Shown: positions 24,068 through 35,574 of the stretch, piece after piece
Layout: each line of letters opens with the position of its first letter
Numbering within the stretch: position 1 is the first letter of the stretch
DNA from: Neolentinus lepideus HHB14362 ss-1
Lineage: Eukaryota; Basidiomycota; Agaricomycetes; Gloeophyllales; Gloeophyllaceae
DNA: 64,000 bases
NCBI GenBank assembly: GCA_001632425.1
Contig: KV425566.1
Coordinates: 186,001-250,000 of the forward strand
Direction: 5' to 3'
Notes under the pieces: model-generated
Database searches by the model: none
What the model saw: only the letters and a program-made list of their open reading frames with translations
Told to the model about the DNA's origin: nothing
Made by a program: the position numbers and the translations under genes

Positions 24068-25361
24068 ATGACAGGCAAGATGGGCAGAAGCGATAAGCAG
24101 AAGAACACACAAACTACACAGCATATCCCCTCTCCACCCGCGTCCCCCAGACAGTATAAAGCAGATCTAGCAGCGTCGTCTCCATCGACGTCTGCCGACA
24201 ATGGTAGACAGTCGTCGCCCGAATGCGCTGGTGTGCGCGACCTCCTTGCCTCTATAAGTCTTCGGACGAGTCTTATGGGCAAGGCGGTTGATGCATTATC
24301 AGGGGAACTACAGAAGGCCGCGATATTGACTCAGGCCATCTGTGCAGCGGAGCAGGTGAGATTGCCGATCCATTTGAATGGAATCAAGTATTGGGTTGCC
24401 GCGATCTTGAGTAGCAGCTGAACGTAAATCAATTTCCACTAGATAAACCTTTTGAAGAAGGAGCTAGGGGACCGTGACGAGAAGCGGGAGCAGAGGATCA
24501 AGGAGGAGAAGGACAAATTACGCATGCGAGTGGAAGAGCACGTAAGGAATGTGCTGATGCACGAAGCTGGGGCCATCATCGAGGAACAGGTGCGCAAAAA
24601 CCTAAAGAACAAGGTTAACAAGCAAGTTAGTCTGTTTTCTTCACTTAGTAGACAGGCTGATTTAACTCATCTGAATCTTCCGCAGCTCGCCGCGTCAATT
24701 CCAGAGTCGTTAAAAGCGAAGATAACGACAAACCAGAACGCCCTCTGGGATGCCAGGGTAGAACTCCACAACTTGTACGTTGCTCGGTTCCATTCGTGTC
24801 GGGTTTCATCTTAGAATGGACCTTGTCAGTGAAATGAAGCGTTACCACGCGGCCATCCCCCCTCACTCTGAGTATGATCGTCATCCTATAAAGGCGCCAT
24901 TGCCGCGGCGAAGGTCACCTTTGGCTATTGTGACTGGCGCCCCCCCATCACCCGTGTCGCAGCGGACTAAGTCCGGCACCACAGCTTCGCCAAGTCCCGT
25001 CCAGATGCCGGTTGAACCTCCCGCCCCTTCGCCACTCTTTCCGCAGGATTTGATGGGCCTGTTTCGATTGACCCTCGGGAATGCACGGAAAATCGCTGAA
25101 TACTATGATTTGCAAGTGCCTGGGGATGGGACAGGGGACGTGAGTCGCGAACAACAAATCAATGACATCTTAACTGCTATCGGGGTATGCTTGTCTGAAT
25201 ATTCCCGGATGGACCATTCGGCTGACCGTCTGATCCAGGTACCCCGCAAGATGCAAGTGCCTCAGGGACAAACTCCTTCCGAGAGGAAGAAACGGCCCAC
25301 CATCATCACCAGCGTGTCATCAGTCAGCACGATTAGATCTGCCTTATCCTCTTCATCGTGA
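24068..25361 (+). CDS. Coiled-coil protein of unknown function
   Basis: I do not recognise a named family. The start at 24068 gives MTGKMGRSDKQKNTQTTQH, then a Ser/Pro-rich stretch (HIPSPPASPRQY). GVRDLLASISLRTSLMGKAV follows. Exon 2 is a long charged helix (LKKELGDRDEKREQRIKEEK then VEEHVRNVLMHEAGAIIEEQ) that should form a coiled coil. Exon 3 gives LAASIPESLKAKITTNQ. The last part is Pro-rich (PLPRRRSPLAIVTGAPPSP; MPVEPPAPSPLFPQDLMGLF) with a helical segment and a Ser-rich end at 25361. Introns start at GTGAGA (about 24356), GTTAGT (about 24624) and GTACGT (about 24776). The pattern suggests a structural or adaptor protein, probably restricted to basidiomycetes. That is inference. Confidence 0.7.
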
Positions 25362-25829
25362 CAATGAGTGCAAGCACGATGGACGAAATACGCATATATA
25401 CGCACGAAAAGACCTTAACGAGTTAGCTCATGCACTTTCTGTATCCTTCTTGTACCCAGTTACCATCTTGATACCACGGTTGAGACACTATGAACGAGAC
25501 GTAAGACTGCAATAAACAGAATCAGAATACATGCCAAAGCACTGTGCAACAAACAGCACTCTGGTGCGCCTGAGGCTCGAGAGATCGTGAGTCACAACTG
25601 GAGCTCTGTCCGCGCTGATCCGTGCAGAATCTGCATTCCTGGCAACATATATCACTAGCAGCCTTGACATGCAAGTAGTTTGTCATATAGCATACGAGGC
25701 GTAGACAACAGTAAAAAATGAACATGTCTCAACCATGCTAGGCGTACACATACCCGGACGCCGGAAACCCACCCCGCTCCCCTCCGTTACTCCTTCATCT
25801 ACCGCCAGACCCAAGACGATAAGTACAGC
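25362..25829. other. Convergent 3' intergenic region
   Basis: The gap between the ends of the coiled-coil gene and RPL7. Short frames only, and nothing recognised. Confidence 0.45.
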
Positions 25830-26972
25830 TTAGTTCATCTGCCGGATGAGCTTATTGATGTTGGCTTCCCGGTTACCGAAGTCACCGCCCTGAACGTAAT
25901 GGTTAAACTTGCGTGTCCTCCAGCCACCGGTGGGGTTGGAGAGCTTGAATGGCCATAAGAAGTTGGCGGCCTAAATTACGCCGTGATTGAGCCTCAAAAC
26001 GTTCACAGGAACGCGTATGACATACCTGCTTAAAGTTGGGGCCAGCAGTGAAGATCTCGTGGACGAGGTCCTCGACGGAGAGGATGTCGTACTTGCCAAG
26101 CGACTGCTCGATGACGGCGTTGGACGTGAGAGGGATACGCTGCTTATCGACCTTGCCGTAGCCGCGCTTGTAGATTAGCTCACGGACAGTCTTCAAATTG
26201 GGCTCGCCGTAAGTGATGTAGGGCTCGACCAGACGCAGCATCTGCTGGGTCGCCTTCGTGACCTTTACGAAGACACCATTGTTGATCTGAAGGAGACGGA
26301 GGAGCTGGAGGATTTTGCGAGGTTTGGGAGCGATCTCGTTGATACTATTACAGGTATCTTAGGCACAAATTCAGATAGAAGAAGAAAAGAACACACCCCC
26401 GGATACGGACAACGAAGTAGACCTTGGGTTGGGCAGTAACGTAGAAGTCACCTGCCGTACGGGCAGCGCGCTTTAACCGGACTTCCTCTCGCTCCTTCTC
26501 AAGATACTCCTTAACATAAGACTCCGCACGCTTGAAGACAACCTCACGCTTGGCCTTGGCAGCCTGATTAGAGAGTCGGAGTCAGCAACTGAGTTTGTCG
26601 ACAGGTTGAAATCCAGAAAGATCAGTCCCGAAAGATGGTATTTAGAAAGCCACATCGCAAGACAGAAGCCTCACTAGCCATTCTTGAAAGAAGTATGCAT
26701 CCTACAAAAGCGAGTCGATTACATTTGGACGACGACTTACCTTGCGAGCCTCAGCAGCCGCGGCAAGGCGCTCCTCCCGAGCCTTTTCGTTTTGCTTGCG
26801 TTTCTTAAGGAGAGTCTCCGGAACTTCAATATCCTATGAACAGTGTCATAAGTTCGGGCTTCGCCAAGATTTCCGGATTTCCACCCACCGAAGTGCTCGG
26901 GACGCTAGGCAGTGGGTTAGACTACGTGAATATCTCATTGGAACAGCATACGCACGTCGTTGAGGGGGCCAT
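25830..26972 (-). CDS. RPL7: 60S ribosomal protein L7 (uL30)
   Basis: This is a structural protein of the large cytosolic ribosomal subunit. The start codon at 26972 opens a 17-nt first exon (MAPST plus two bases). Intron 1 (GTGCGT..CATAG, 26834-26955) joins it to [20 protein letters not shown]. Later exons give [47 protein letters not shown], then [20 protein letters not shown] and [18 protein letters not shown]. The last exon is [20 protein letters not shown] with the stop at 25830-25832. The protein matches eukaryotic L7 from end to end. Five exons with longer introns than the other genes in the window are typical for fungal ribosomal protein genes. I looked for box C/D snoRNA motifs in the larger intron (about 26566-26740) and found no convincing pair. 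Confidence 0.95.
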
Positions 26973-28240
26973 TACGGAGATCTTGAGGATTATGAGCTTT
27001 CAGTATCGTCGACGAAGTGCGAGTCTGACCGGGTGGCTGGTGACTATACAGCGTGACAAAGTTGGATCTCACGGTATGTCACACACATTCGACGTTCACG
27101 ATTTCGGCTGGACTTGGACTGCACCCATTAGGAACCGATGTCTGGCATCAATCTCGTCCTCCTACCATGTTAGCGAAAGCCTGTTGCGTTCTTCTGAGAC
27201 TACTGACCGGCCTACGAAAAATATCTGGTTTCGTGTAAAACCCTTGTCTAAGTTCTCGGTTCCTGCTGTTCCCACAAAGAATTCTAGGGCATCACGACGT
27301 GACATTCATCGGTCTATATTCGAGTCTATATCTTGGTAGTCACCCTGTCCTGTGCTATCTGTGCGACTATATCGTTTTCATGCCGTGAAATGCATGCCCG
27401 GTCTACACGTTACCCTTCCAAAGTACTGGCCGTGATGGCTCCACTCCAATCCAGAGCTTCAAGCTATATTTTCGTGATCTTGAATGGTGTCTGCATGCGT
27501 CATCCCCTTACTCGGACGAGTACCGCAATAACTAGCGATTGACAGGCATGGTCAGGACGCGCAATCGGAATGGTATTCAGCCGGTGGTTGAACCTGAGGT
27601 AACTTCGAATGATCACTAGCCCGTGGAGCAACTGTTGGCTTCGGAGTTCTGACTCTGTATATACATCAGAGATGAGTTAGAGGCGTTTATGAGTCAAACG
27701 GCTGGTCGGTGGATGCAGAAATCTGTGAGTGCTCGCAGAGTGTGGATTATAAGAGGTATGAGCCAAGACAGAGTCGACTGCATAAGGATAAATTCTGTGC
27801 AGTCTCCTCTCACCGTTGTCAACTGGCTCAGTGAGGCTGTTGCAATGAAGCGCTGGACCACTTGACAATCACACGGATCCTAGTACCAGGCACGGGATGC
27901 CTGAACATTCGTCAGGTAGACTAATTTTGACATCTGACAATCCGATTAGCCCTGAGTATGTCAACCACCTTGCGCACACGTTATTATTGTATTATGTGGC
28001 AGTTGCATTTGACCGAAAGCACTGCCTTCGCAGAAGCTGATAATTATATGCTAAACTTCCATGAATGATGTCGCGAAATAGTGATCACCGTCTGGCCAAG
28101 TGTATATGTCAAAGGTAATAAAAGGTCTGAAATGATCCCGCTATCCCCAATCGCGAAGAGCACCTCAAGACTCGAGTGATATTCCTGTTTGTGTCCATTT
28201 ACACCAGCTCCAATTAATGTGTGTTCTATACTAGAAGAGC
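26973..28240. other. Divergent intergenic region RPL7 / paralog B
   Basis: About 1.3 kb with short unconvincing frames (for example around 27050-27340). It should hold the RPL7 promoter. No repeat or RNA gene is recognised. Confidence 0.5.
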
Positions 28241-28323
28241 GAGCGCCGAGGAAATCAGAGGAAAGATCCCGTTTCAGTTGGACCGCGACAAGTCCCCATA
28301 AGGCTGGGCTGTACGGAAGATGA
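28241..28323 (+). promoter_or_regulatory. Promoter blocks of paralog B shared with paralog A
   Basis: GAGCGCCGAGGAAA (28241-28254), GGAAAGATCC (28260-28269) and GGCTGGGCTGTACGGAAGATGA (28302-28323) lie 125-210 bp before the start codon of paralog B and match blocks at 7671-7741 before paralog A. Confidence 0.5.
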
Positions 28324-28449
28324 CCGGCGCACGTCCAGCAGGTGGCAGTGTGTGCCCTGAGGAAATAGACGCCTCCTTTTATTCATAGACGCTGCCATGC
28401 CCTAGATGCCCACTCCCGCTTCCCTACGCGGCCATCTCCTCTTTCAAGC

Positions 28450-29783
28450 ATGTTCACGAGCAGCAAGGCCGTCGCCGTCGTGGTGGTCGTCGCGGAACTC
28501 CTGATCTCGGTCTTGCCAGGAGCGTACGCACAGACGTCCGATGTTGTGTGCTCCATTTATAACTGGGTATGTGCCGCGCAAGTACGCGCCCGTTATAGGA
28601 GGAGGAATGGCTCATCCATATGTTGACTCTGTAGACCGAGAATTCCATTGGTCAAACCCCGTGTCTTGTGGCGGCCTATCTGCAGGGGGCGTGTAATAGC
28701 GGAGGTGACATACACGCGCCTGTATCCGGAACAACCAATGATTAATACGCAGACAGAGTACAACATCGCCGCTCTCCCAGACAACCAACATTACATTGGT
28801 CCGACACAGGCCATCGCAAACGACTGTCAATGCAGCACCGTGACATACAATCTTATGAGCGCCTGCGGTGCATGCCAGAACCGTACGATCATAGCGTGAG
28901 CGCTCACGTTTGATTGCCCCATTTCTTGGATTTACGCCCTATTTAGCTGGAGTTCATGGAGTTACAACTGTTCCTCTGTCTTCCTGGACGTGTAAGTTGG
29001 GGTTATCATGTGATGGTGTGGTTCTACGAGACTTATATGATGACAGTTATCCAGAAACCATACCCTCTGGTACGAGGGTTCCTGCGTGGGCATACCTGAA
29101 TGTCACTGTACGTATTGTTGTGTGAGCGTATTCTCCAACTGATTCGTTTCAACAGAACGATTTTTGGGATTATGTCGCTGCCGAGGCTGACACTGGTACG
29201 TTTCATCACAAATTATGTGACACGGTATAGCCCAACACCCCCCAAGCTGCCCCTGAATCTACCAATTCCGTTCAAAAGCCAACAGGCTCCATAACCTCGT
29301 CCACACCGGGCAGCAGCGCCTCAGGGTCCGCTGTATCAGGTGCATCGCCTACTTCCGGTAGCGGCACGGGCAGCAAGACCAACACGGGAGCAATCGCTGG
29401 AGGTGTCGTGGGCGGTGTGGTCGGGGCCGCAGCACTTGTTGGGTTGATTACCTGGTTCGTTCTGCGCAGGAGACAGCAGCAGCAGACCCCGGCCTCCGCT
29501 ATGTACGACTCACGACCGATGAGCCAGGGGCCAACCGAATACAGCGCGGTGCCTCCGTTCACGCCGTCGACGCAGAAGTTTTATGTGAGTTTATCTCTCT
29601 CGCACAGTATGATGTATCTCCTGACAAGTGCGGTAGGATCCCTCTGATCCGAGCACGTACCCACCAACTGCTATGTCTCCCAGCATCACCACAGGCCAAT
29701 CGATCATGTACAACCCGTCTATGCACCAAGGGGGTCAGGACACCTACCGCCCTGGCCAGTACACTGGTGTTCCAGAGCTCTGA
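28450..29783 (+). CDS. Secreted-type single-pass membrane protein, paralog B
   Basis: This is the close paralog of the gene at 6249-7578. The signal peptide is MFTSSKAVAVVVVVAELL and beyond. The ectodomain has SIGQTPCLVAAYLQGAC, ANDCQCSTVTYNLMSACGAC and GTRVPAWAYLNVT. A Ser/Thr/Gly-rich stalk follows, then a transmembrane helix (GAIAGGVVGGVVGAAALVGL and ITWFVL) with basic RRRQQQQ, and a cytosolic tail with PTEYSAVPPFTPSTQKFY. The last exon ends RPGQYTGVPEL with the stop at 29781-29783. Introns are GT-AG throughout as far as I can see (for example GTATGT after exon 1, GTGACA at about 28704, GTACGT at about 29196). The function is unknown. The layout of signal peptide, Cys-rich ectodomain, Ser/Thr stalk, helix and short tail suggests a cell-surface protein. 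Confidence 0.78.
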
Positions 29784-30735
29784 GCATGCGCACGCTCCTG
29801 GATTTGTCGTTCTCCCATGAAATATGCCTTTCCCGTCTCGGGTTTGGGACGATATGTATATGACAGGCTGCTTCGTGATACGTCTGAGGGTACGACTAGA
29901 TACTACTATTTATGTTAGTATATTGCTTTTTATTTAGTTCAACAGGGACATATAGTGCAAAATCATCGAGTAAAACACTTATTGCAGCTGGCGGCAGAGA
30001 ATGTCAGTACACCAAAGGGCTGGATAGTTCATAGACGGTGTAGAACCAGAACACCCAGCCAGACAGGTGCACCGGCTGCTCTGAGGCCTACTATCAGATG
30101 AAGGACTGTCTTGTGTAGTGGCACAGTCCCATATGTGGAGAGCCTGTTGCGATTGAAGTGAAGACACGAAGAACAGCTCTCTTTTTCAAATCACGGTTCA
30201 TTTAGGGTAGGCTTTCGAGATTGTTCGAACATTATCGGTATACCTCGCGATGCTGGAGAACAATTCCAGAATACAATTAAGATCTATTGATGAACATGCA
30301 GGCAGACAAAATAGTGTAATACTACTAAAAGAAGTGTAGGAACGTTAGGTGACCGACACCACCCATGGGTTTTCGCAACCTCAGAAGTTCAGCCAAAGAA
30401 CGCACCCTCTCTCTGAGGCAACCTTTCACGAAGGATTATCGTGGTAGTCGACAATCTAACATAGGGAGGCGCCTGGAAGTTGTTAAAAGATGAAGGAAAG
30501 TATCGGTGCGCAGACTGATATAGGTCAGGTTTAGGGCCGGTCCTTTCATGGAGACGTCTATGTGCCGTCTCTTCAAATCTTCAGACATAGGTTTGATACG
30601 ATGCCTCCCAAATGCGACTTAGCAGACAAGCAACTGACCAAGTACTGCGTATTGTCTATTCCGGTACTGGTACTTGTGCGATGGCTTCCTGCAGGCTCCG
30701 GTCCGCCAGATCTGCTGCAGCGAATGACATAGTGA
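29784..30735. other. Intergenic stretch, nothing recognised
   Basis: About 950 bp between two same-direction genes. It contains the 3' end of paralog B and the promoter of the reductase. No further features are supported. Confidence 0.5.
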
Positions 30736-31893
30736 ATGCATCTTACTAAGTGCACGATGAGCACTATCTTGCCCACCCGTTCCGTCGTTCTCCGTATAAG
30801 AGCTGGCTCTCCATATCGAATCCTGCCGGCACAGCACCCTCTCCTTCGTTTCCAGTCCACCGCCCGCAAGATGTCTACCTTGACCTTCCCTCTGAATGAT
30901 GGAACCATTGTCCCTGCCCTCGCTTTCGGCACAGGTACTGCTCTGTACCAGAAGGACGCCCAGAACGCTGTCGTGACTGCCATCAAGACTGGCTTCATCC
31001 ACCTCGATGGCGCCCAGATGTACGGCAACGAGGACTCTCTGGGAGATGCCATCGTCGCCGCCGGCAAGCCCCGCGACTCTCTCTACATCACAACGAAGCT
31101 GAACAAGCTCAGCAAGGGACAGACCGTCAAGAGCACTTTGGAGCAGTCTCTGAAGAAGCTCAAGGTCGACTATGTCAACCTATTCTTGATTCACATGCCC
31201 AACCACCATGAGGTGTCGCTCAAGGAGATCTGGAAGCAGATGGAGGAGGTGCAGAAAGAGGGGCTGGCAAAGACCATTGGCGTGTCCAACTTCCGTATTC
31301 AGGACTTCGAGGAAATCCTCCCGGGCGCTACCGTCAAGCCCGCTGTGAATCAGGTACGTGGTCAGTGGTTATTCGTGTGATAACTTACCGAGTCCTCGCA
31401 ACAAGATCGAATTGCATCCTTACGTCTGGGGCGCTACCGAGTCCCTTTATGAGTACACCACGAAACTTGGTATCCGCACCGAGTCCTACGGTGGTCTGAC
31501 GCCCATTGTACGCGCTCGCGGAGGTCCTTTGGATCCCGTCTTGGCCAAGATTACCGGGAGGGTGACGAAGACGAGAGGAAAGCCCGTCTCTGAAGGACAA
31601 GTCCTCTCCAAGTGGCTCTTGCAGAAAGGTGTTATTGTTGTGACGTGAGTTACATCCTCTGCTTCCCTGGACTTCTGTGACGCCGCTGCTATGTAGGACG
31701 TCTTCGAAGGAAGAGCGTGTCAAGGAATACCTGGAGGTGCCAACCCTCCCTGACCTCACCGCCGAAGAGATTGCAGAAATTGAATCTGCAGGCAAGAAAC
31801 ACCACAAGAGGGTCTTCGTGAGTGATCACACTGCTTGTGTTGTATGTCCCTCCTAAAGTTCCCCCATTTTAGTGCCAGTGGCTGGAGGCGTAA
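30736..31893 (+). CDS. Aldo-keto reductase with presequence-like N-terminus
   Basis: This is an NADPH-dependent carbonyl reductase of the AKR superfamily. The catalytic tetrad is visible: Asp and Tyr in HLDGAQMYGNE, Lys in YITTKLNKL, His in FLIHMPN. KTIGVSNF and PAVNQ with IELHPYVW are further family marks. From the ATG at 30736, about 50 residues rich in Arg, Ser and Leu and without acidic residues until late (LPTRSVVLRIRAGSPYRI; LRFQSTARK) precede a second Met, MSTLTFPLNDG, where most AKRs begin. Introns follow VNQ (GTACGT..ACAAG) and IVVT (GTGAGT..TGTAG). A last intron (GTGAGT..TTTTAG) joins KRVF to CQWLEA with the stop at 31891-31893. If that intron is retained, the end would be VSDHTACVVCPS. 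The substrate is unknown. Confidence 0.88.
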
Positions 31894-32136
31894 ATTCAGT
31901 ACACCAAAGATCTGTGTAGTAGCGAGGCAAGGGATTAGAAGAAGTAGAACAGAACTGTATTAACATGGATCAGCGAATATCATCGTTAAATGGTGATGAA
32001 GTAGTGCTTGTGGTCGTCGACGGAAATCCACGTAAATTGAGGTAAATTGCTGTGCCTTCGGAGCCGGAAGTTAAATACACGGTCACGGTCTGGGGACGCG
32101 TTTGCGTACTCCTCTTCTTCGTTCCTCTGCCATATC

Positions 32137-33862
32137 ATGAGTGCAGCACCTTTAAACGTCGTCCAATTTTCGTCCCTACCAACCTACTCTGGTGCCTCAA
32201 CATCGCGACTCCAAGCCTTGTATGCGGACTTTTCGCGGCAGAAACAGTCAAACCCCACATCATACCGATCTAATGTCGACTGGTGGCGGCATACTCTCGA
32301 AACTATAGTCTCTGAAGGATGGCAGGGCGAAGGGTACTCAGACAGACTTGTACTACACGCTAGCCCAAGTCTAGCAGATATCTTCCGATATGAAGGCGTC
32401 GGGAAGCCACTCAGTCTTAGTACAGTCGTTGTAAGTGGTACCCGTCTCGATATACGGTTAGACCCCACTAAGAATATGCCCAACTAGTAAAGACGGAGCT
32501 ATGCGATTCGAAAGCATACATCCCACTGCAGTACTTCTTGACGTCTACGCAGTCAATATACGACCACGGGTCGCTACCCCTGCGGATAGCGTCGTACGTG
32601 CTCGGCAAGCCGTTATGGTGGGCGCTGCAGCAGGTGGGCATCGTCGACGGTGATCAGAGCAGGAGCGAGAGTGATGCGCAGAAGTGGAGAAAAGTGAAAG
32701 GGGACTATGTCGTGGTGGACTTGGTGGAGAAGGCGGCTGAGGCTGTTATTGCGAGGCAGCGGTGTGGAGAGGGGATTTCCTTGGCGGATGTGCTCTATAG
32801 CCCGGGGTCGTTCAAGGCGCGGTTTAAGGATGTGCTGCCAGATATGCCGCTTTCGGAATTAGATATCAAGGTGTTGGTGAGATATCTGGAGAGGGATAAG
32901 AGGGTGCTCGTTATGGACAAGGAGGTACGAGACTATCTCTGAATCATTCGTGCATTTTAGTAAAACTTTTCGGTCATAGGTCATCAAGTTCGTGGATACT
33001 ATTTCTACCGAACCGTCGCAAGTAACAGCAGTCGACCACGGCGTTCTCGAACTCAAGACTGCCGTCGAGAATCTTCAAGCCCAGGTAGACGACCTGCAGA
33101 AAAAGATTGACGAGTACGTCTAATCGTACGTATCATTATAACTAATCGACTTATATATCTGCTGTTTAGGCGGACTCGAAATGCATCGGACGCTCTGCGT
33201 CAGAAACGGAAACAAATCGCAGTATCCCATCTCCGTTCCAGGAAACAGTTGGAAGAGCTTCTGTCGAAACGACTTGGTTCCTTGACGACGCTACAATCCA
33301 CGCTGTTGAGCGTAGAGACTGCCATTGGGGATGTCGAGGTATGTGCTCTTCGTATCAACTCCGTGCACGACAAACACATGTCTTCTCCTAGATTATGAGA
33401 TCTTTCGAGACCTCCACAGCCACTCTCAAATCCATTCTCTCCCATCCCTCGCTCCAGCGCGAAAAGATCGACGAAACAATGGATGTCATGGCTGCTGCTA
33501 CCGCCGATGCCCAAGAAGTCGACGCCGCGATCCGTCTTGGAGGCGACATGGTCCAAGCAGAACTGGGCGTCGACGAAGACGAGCTCGAGAAGGAGCTCGA
33601 GCAGATGGCGCGGGATGCGCAGCTGGAGCAGGCTGAGGCGGAGGGCAGACGGAAGGTCGAGGACCGCCATGCCGAGGAGGAAGAACGGCTCAGAGAGAAG
33701 ATGGCAGCAGCGCCGGCGACTCCTGTGGCCGAGCCAGAACTCGGGAGAAAGGAAATGTCAGCGCGGTTTGCGGCTTTGTCGAGGCAGCACGGGGCACATA
33801 GGGACTCGGACACTCAGGCGGGTAGCGAGGAAGACCGGGACCATATTAGGGAAGCTGCATAA
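32137..33862 (+). CDS. CHMP7: ESCRT-III protein CHMP7
   Basis: CHMP7 is the Snf7-family subunit that recruits ESCRT-III to the nuclear envelope for sealing and quality control. The start at 32137 gives MSAAPLNVVQFSSLPTYSG. The N-terminal half is the winged-helix region (NVDWWRHTLETIVSEGW; PLRIASYVLGKPLWWALQQV; LVRYLERDKRVLVMDKE). The Snf7 core follows: HGVLELKTAVENLQAQVDDL and LRQKRKQIAVSHLRSRKQL, with LSHPSLQREKIDETMDVMAA as the family's MIM-proximal helix. The acidic and Arg-rich C-terminus ends at 33862. Four introns are seen: GTAAGT..GTAAAG near 32430, GTACGA near 32923, GTACGT near 33114 and GTATGT near 33340. The length and layout match a complete protein. Confidence 0.9.
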
Positions 33863-34233
33863 GTCTTAGTATGCTCCTGTCTTGGCACGTTTGGTGGGGA
33901 GTCTGCTCATGTTATCGTGTGCACATTGTATCTTGAAGATACGATAGAACATGCATCATTTCTTGGGTATCATCCTATATGAAGCATTCGCTTGCATTGT
34001 CGAAGCTATGCCATACATCTTTCATGTCCTCGCGAGTGTTCAACGTTGATTTTGGTTCCTCTGGGTGAAAGCCATCCAAGAGATATGATCGTTAATTTGA
34101 ATGATTTCAAGTATGCTTATGCCCCGGTGTATATATGGTTGTGACAGCGCGATTTTCGCGACTTTTATAGCGGCTCACGTGCTTCGGTGCCGTCACGCCA
34201 GAGCAAGCTTGACGAGTGCCACTACATCAGGAT
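33863..34233. other. Intergenic region upstream of OTU1
   Basis: 371 bp between same-direction genes. It should hold the 3' end of CHMP7 and the OTU1 promoter. Nothing else is seen. Confidence 0.4.
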
Positions 34234-35574
34234 ATGGCACCAATACGACTTCGCCATCCAAAGGGCGTATCAACGATACAAGTCGACCTCGACGCCTTCA
34301 CAGTTCAAGATCTTCAGCAAGAAATATTCGCCGTATCCCAGATCCCGCCTTCTCTCCAAGATCGTGCGTCAATCCAGCTGCCACCCGTGTCGTGAAGCGT
34401 CTAATCGTATGCTCTCGGAATGTAGTCAAGTCCGGGTATCCCCCTCGTACACTTGCAGTTATCCCGGAACTCCCGTTGGAAAGCCTCGGTCTGCAGGTCA
34501 ATGATCAGCTGATTGTGAATCAGAAGCCGGGTGCAACTCAGCCCGCGCCCCAGGTTGTTACACCAGCTGCGCCCATATCGTCTCACAATGCGACTCTTGG
34601 GTCTGCCTCGGCTCCTAGGATGCCGCCTGCATCTTGTTCTTCCGGCCCTGACTATGTCGAAACAGACAATGGAACTCTCATGCATAGGGTAAGCATGCTG
34701 GAAGTCCAATTCATCGAGTTTACGAGAACTATCCTGCCTTTAGATAGTTCCTGACGACAACTCGTGTCTGTTTTCTTCTGTTGCCCTGGTTTTCCATCAG
34801 AATATCAGTAAGGCACAAGAAATGAGGAAAGGTTAATCTGTTTCCATTCGACAAGTGAATTTTGCTGATGGAGACCTTTTGCTCGCTATCATGTACAGTT
34901 GTGGCAGATGCCATTCGTGCCGACATAATAACGTACTCTGAAGCGATTTTAGGGTAAGCTCGAATGTACTCTGCCCATTCAACGAACCCATCGGTCAATC
35001 GTGCAGCCGTTCCCGAGACGACTATATTTCTACAATACTCAAGCCCTCGTCTTGGGGAGGCGCTATCGAACTCTCGATATTTGCGAAGCACTTCTCTACG
35101 GAAATTGCGTCCATCGACGTTGAAACCGGTCGGGTCGACCAATTCACCCCACCGCCAGAGGCAGACTCCGGCAACAGGTGCATCTTGATATATTCTGGCA
35201 TTCACTATGATGCGGCAAGTTTAGCTCCGACACCTGATGCCCCTCCAGAGTTCCATCAAACTGTTTTCCCTATCGTGAGTATGGAAGGCACTGGAGGGGG
35301 CAATGCATAATCTATGGTTGGTCTAGATTTCGAACGATGATGATGATCCCATCCTCAAGGCAGGAAAGGATCTTGCGAGTATCCTGCGAGCAAAACGAGC
35401 GTACACCAATACGGCAACATTTGATCTGAAATGTCAAGTATGTGATAAATGCAGCTGTTGGGTTTGACTGGCTAACACGCGCGTCTACAGGTGTGTGGAC
35501 AAGGTCTTAAAGGCGAGAAAGAGGCACGCGCACATGCATCACAGACCGGACACACGCAATTCGGCGAATATTGA
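34234..35574 (+). CDS. OTU1: OTU-family deubiquitinase OTU1/YOD1
   Basis: OTU1 is a ubiquitin thioesterase that works with Cdc48/p97. The start at 34234 gives MAPIRLRHPKGVSTIQVDLD, the beginning of the ubiquitin-like UBX-type domain that binds Cdc48 and continues with KSGYPPRTLAVIPELPLESL. The OTU domain has the catalytic cysteine in IVPDDNSCLFSSVALVF, AIRADIITYSEAILG, SSWGGAIELSIFAKHF, and the catalytic His in LIYSGIHYD. The C-terminus carries a C2H2 zinc finger, LKCQVCGQGLKGEKEARAHA, ending GHTQFGEY at 35572-35574. Introns split the Ubl domain (from GTGCGT), precede IVPDDNS (GTAAGC..TTTAG), and lie after MRK (GTTAAT..TACAG), ILG (GTAAGC..TGCAG), FPI and KCQ. All domains are intact. Confidence 0.9.

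Noticed and set aside
26566..26740. Possible intronic snoRNA in RPL7
   Set aside because: Isolated CTGA words occur, but no RUGAUGA box C with paired ends and no clear H/ACA form.
33388..33813. Minus-strand Ser-rich open frame
   Set aside because: It is the complement of the Glu/Arg-rich CHMP7 C-terminus.
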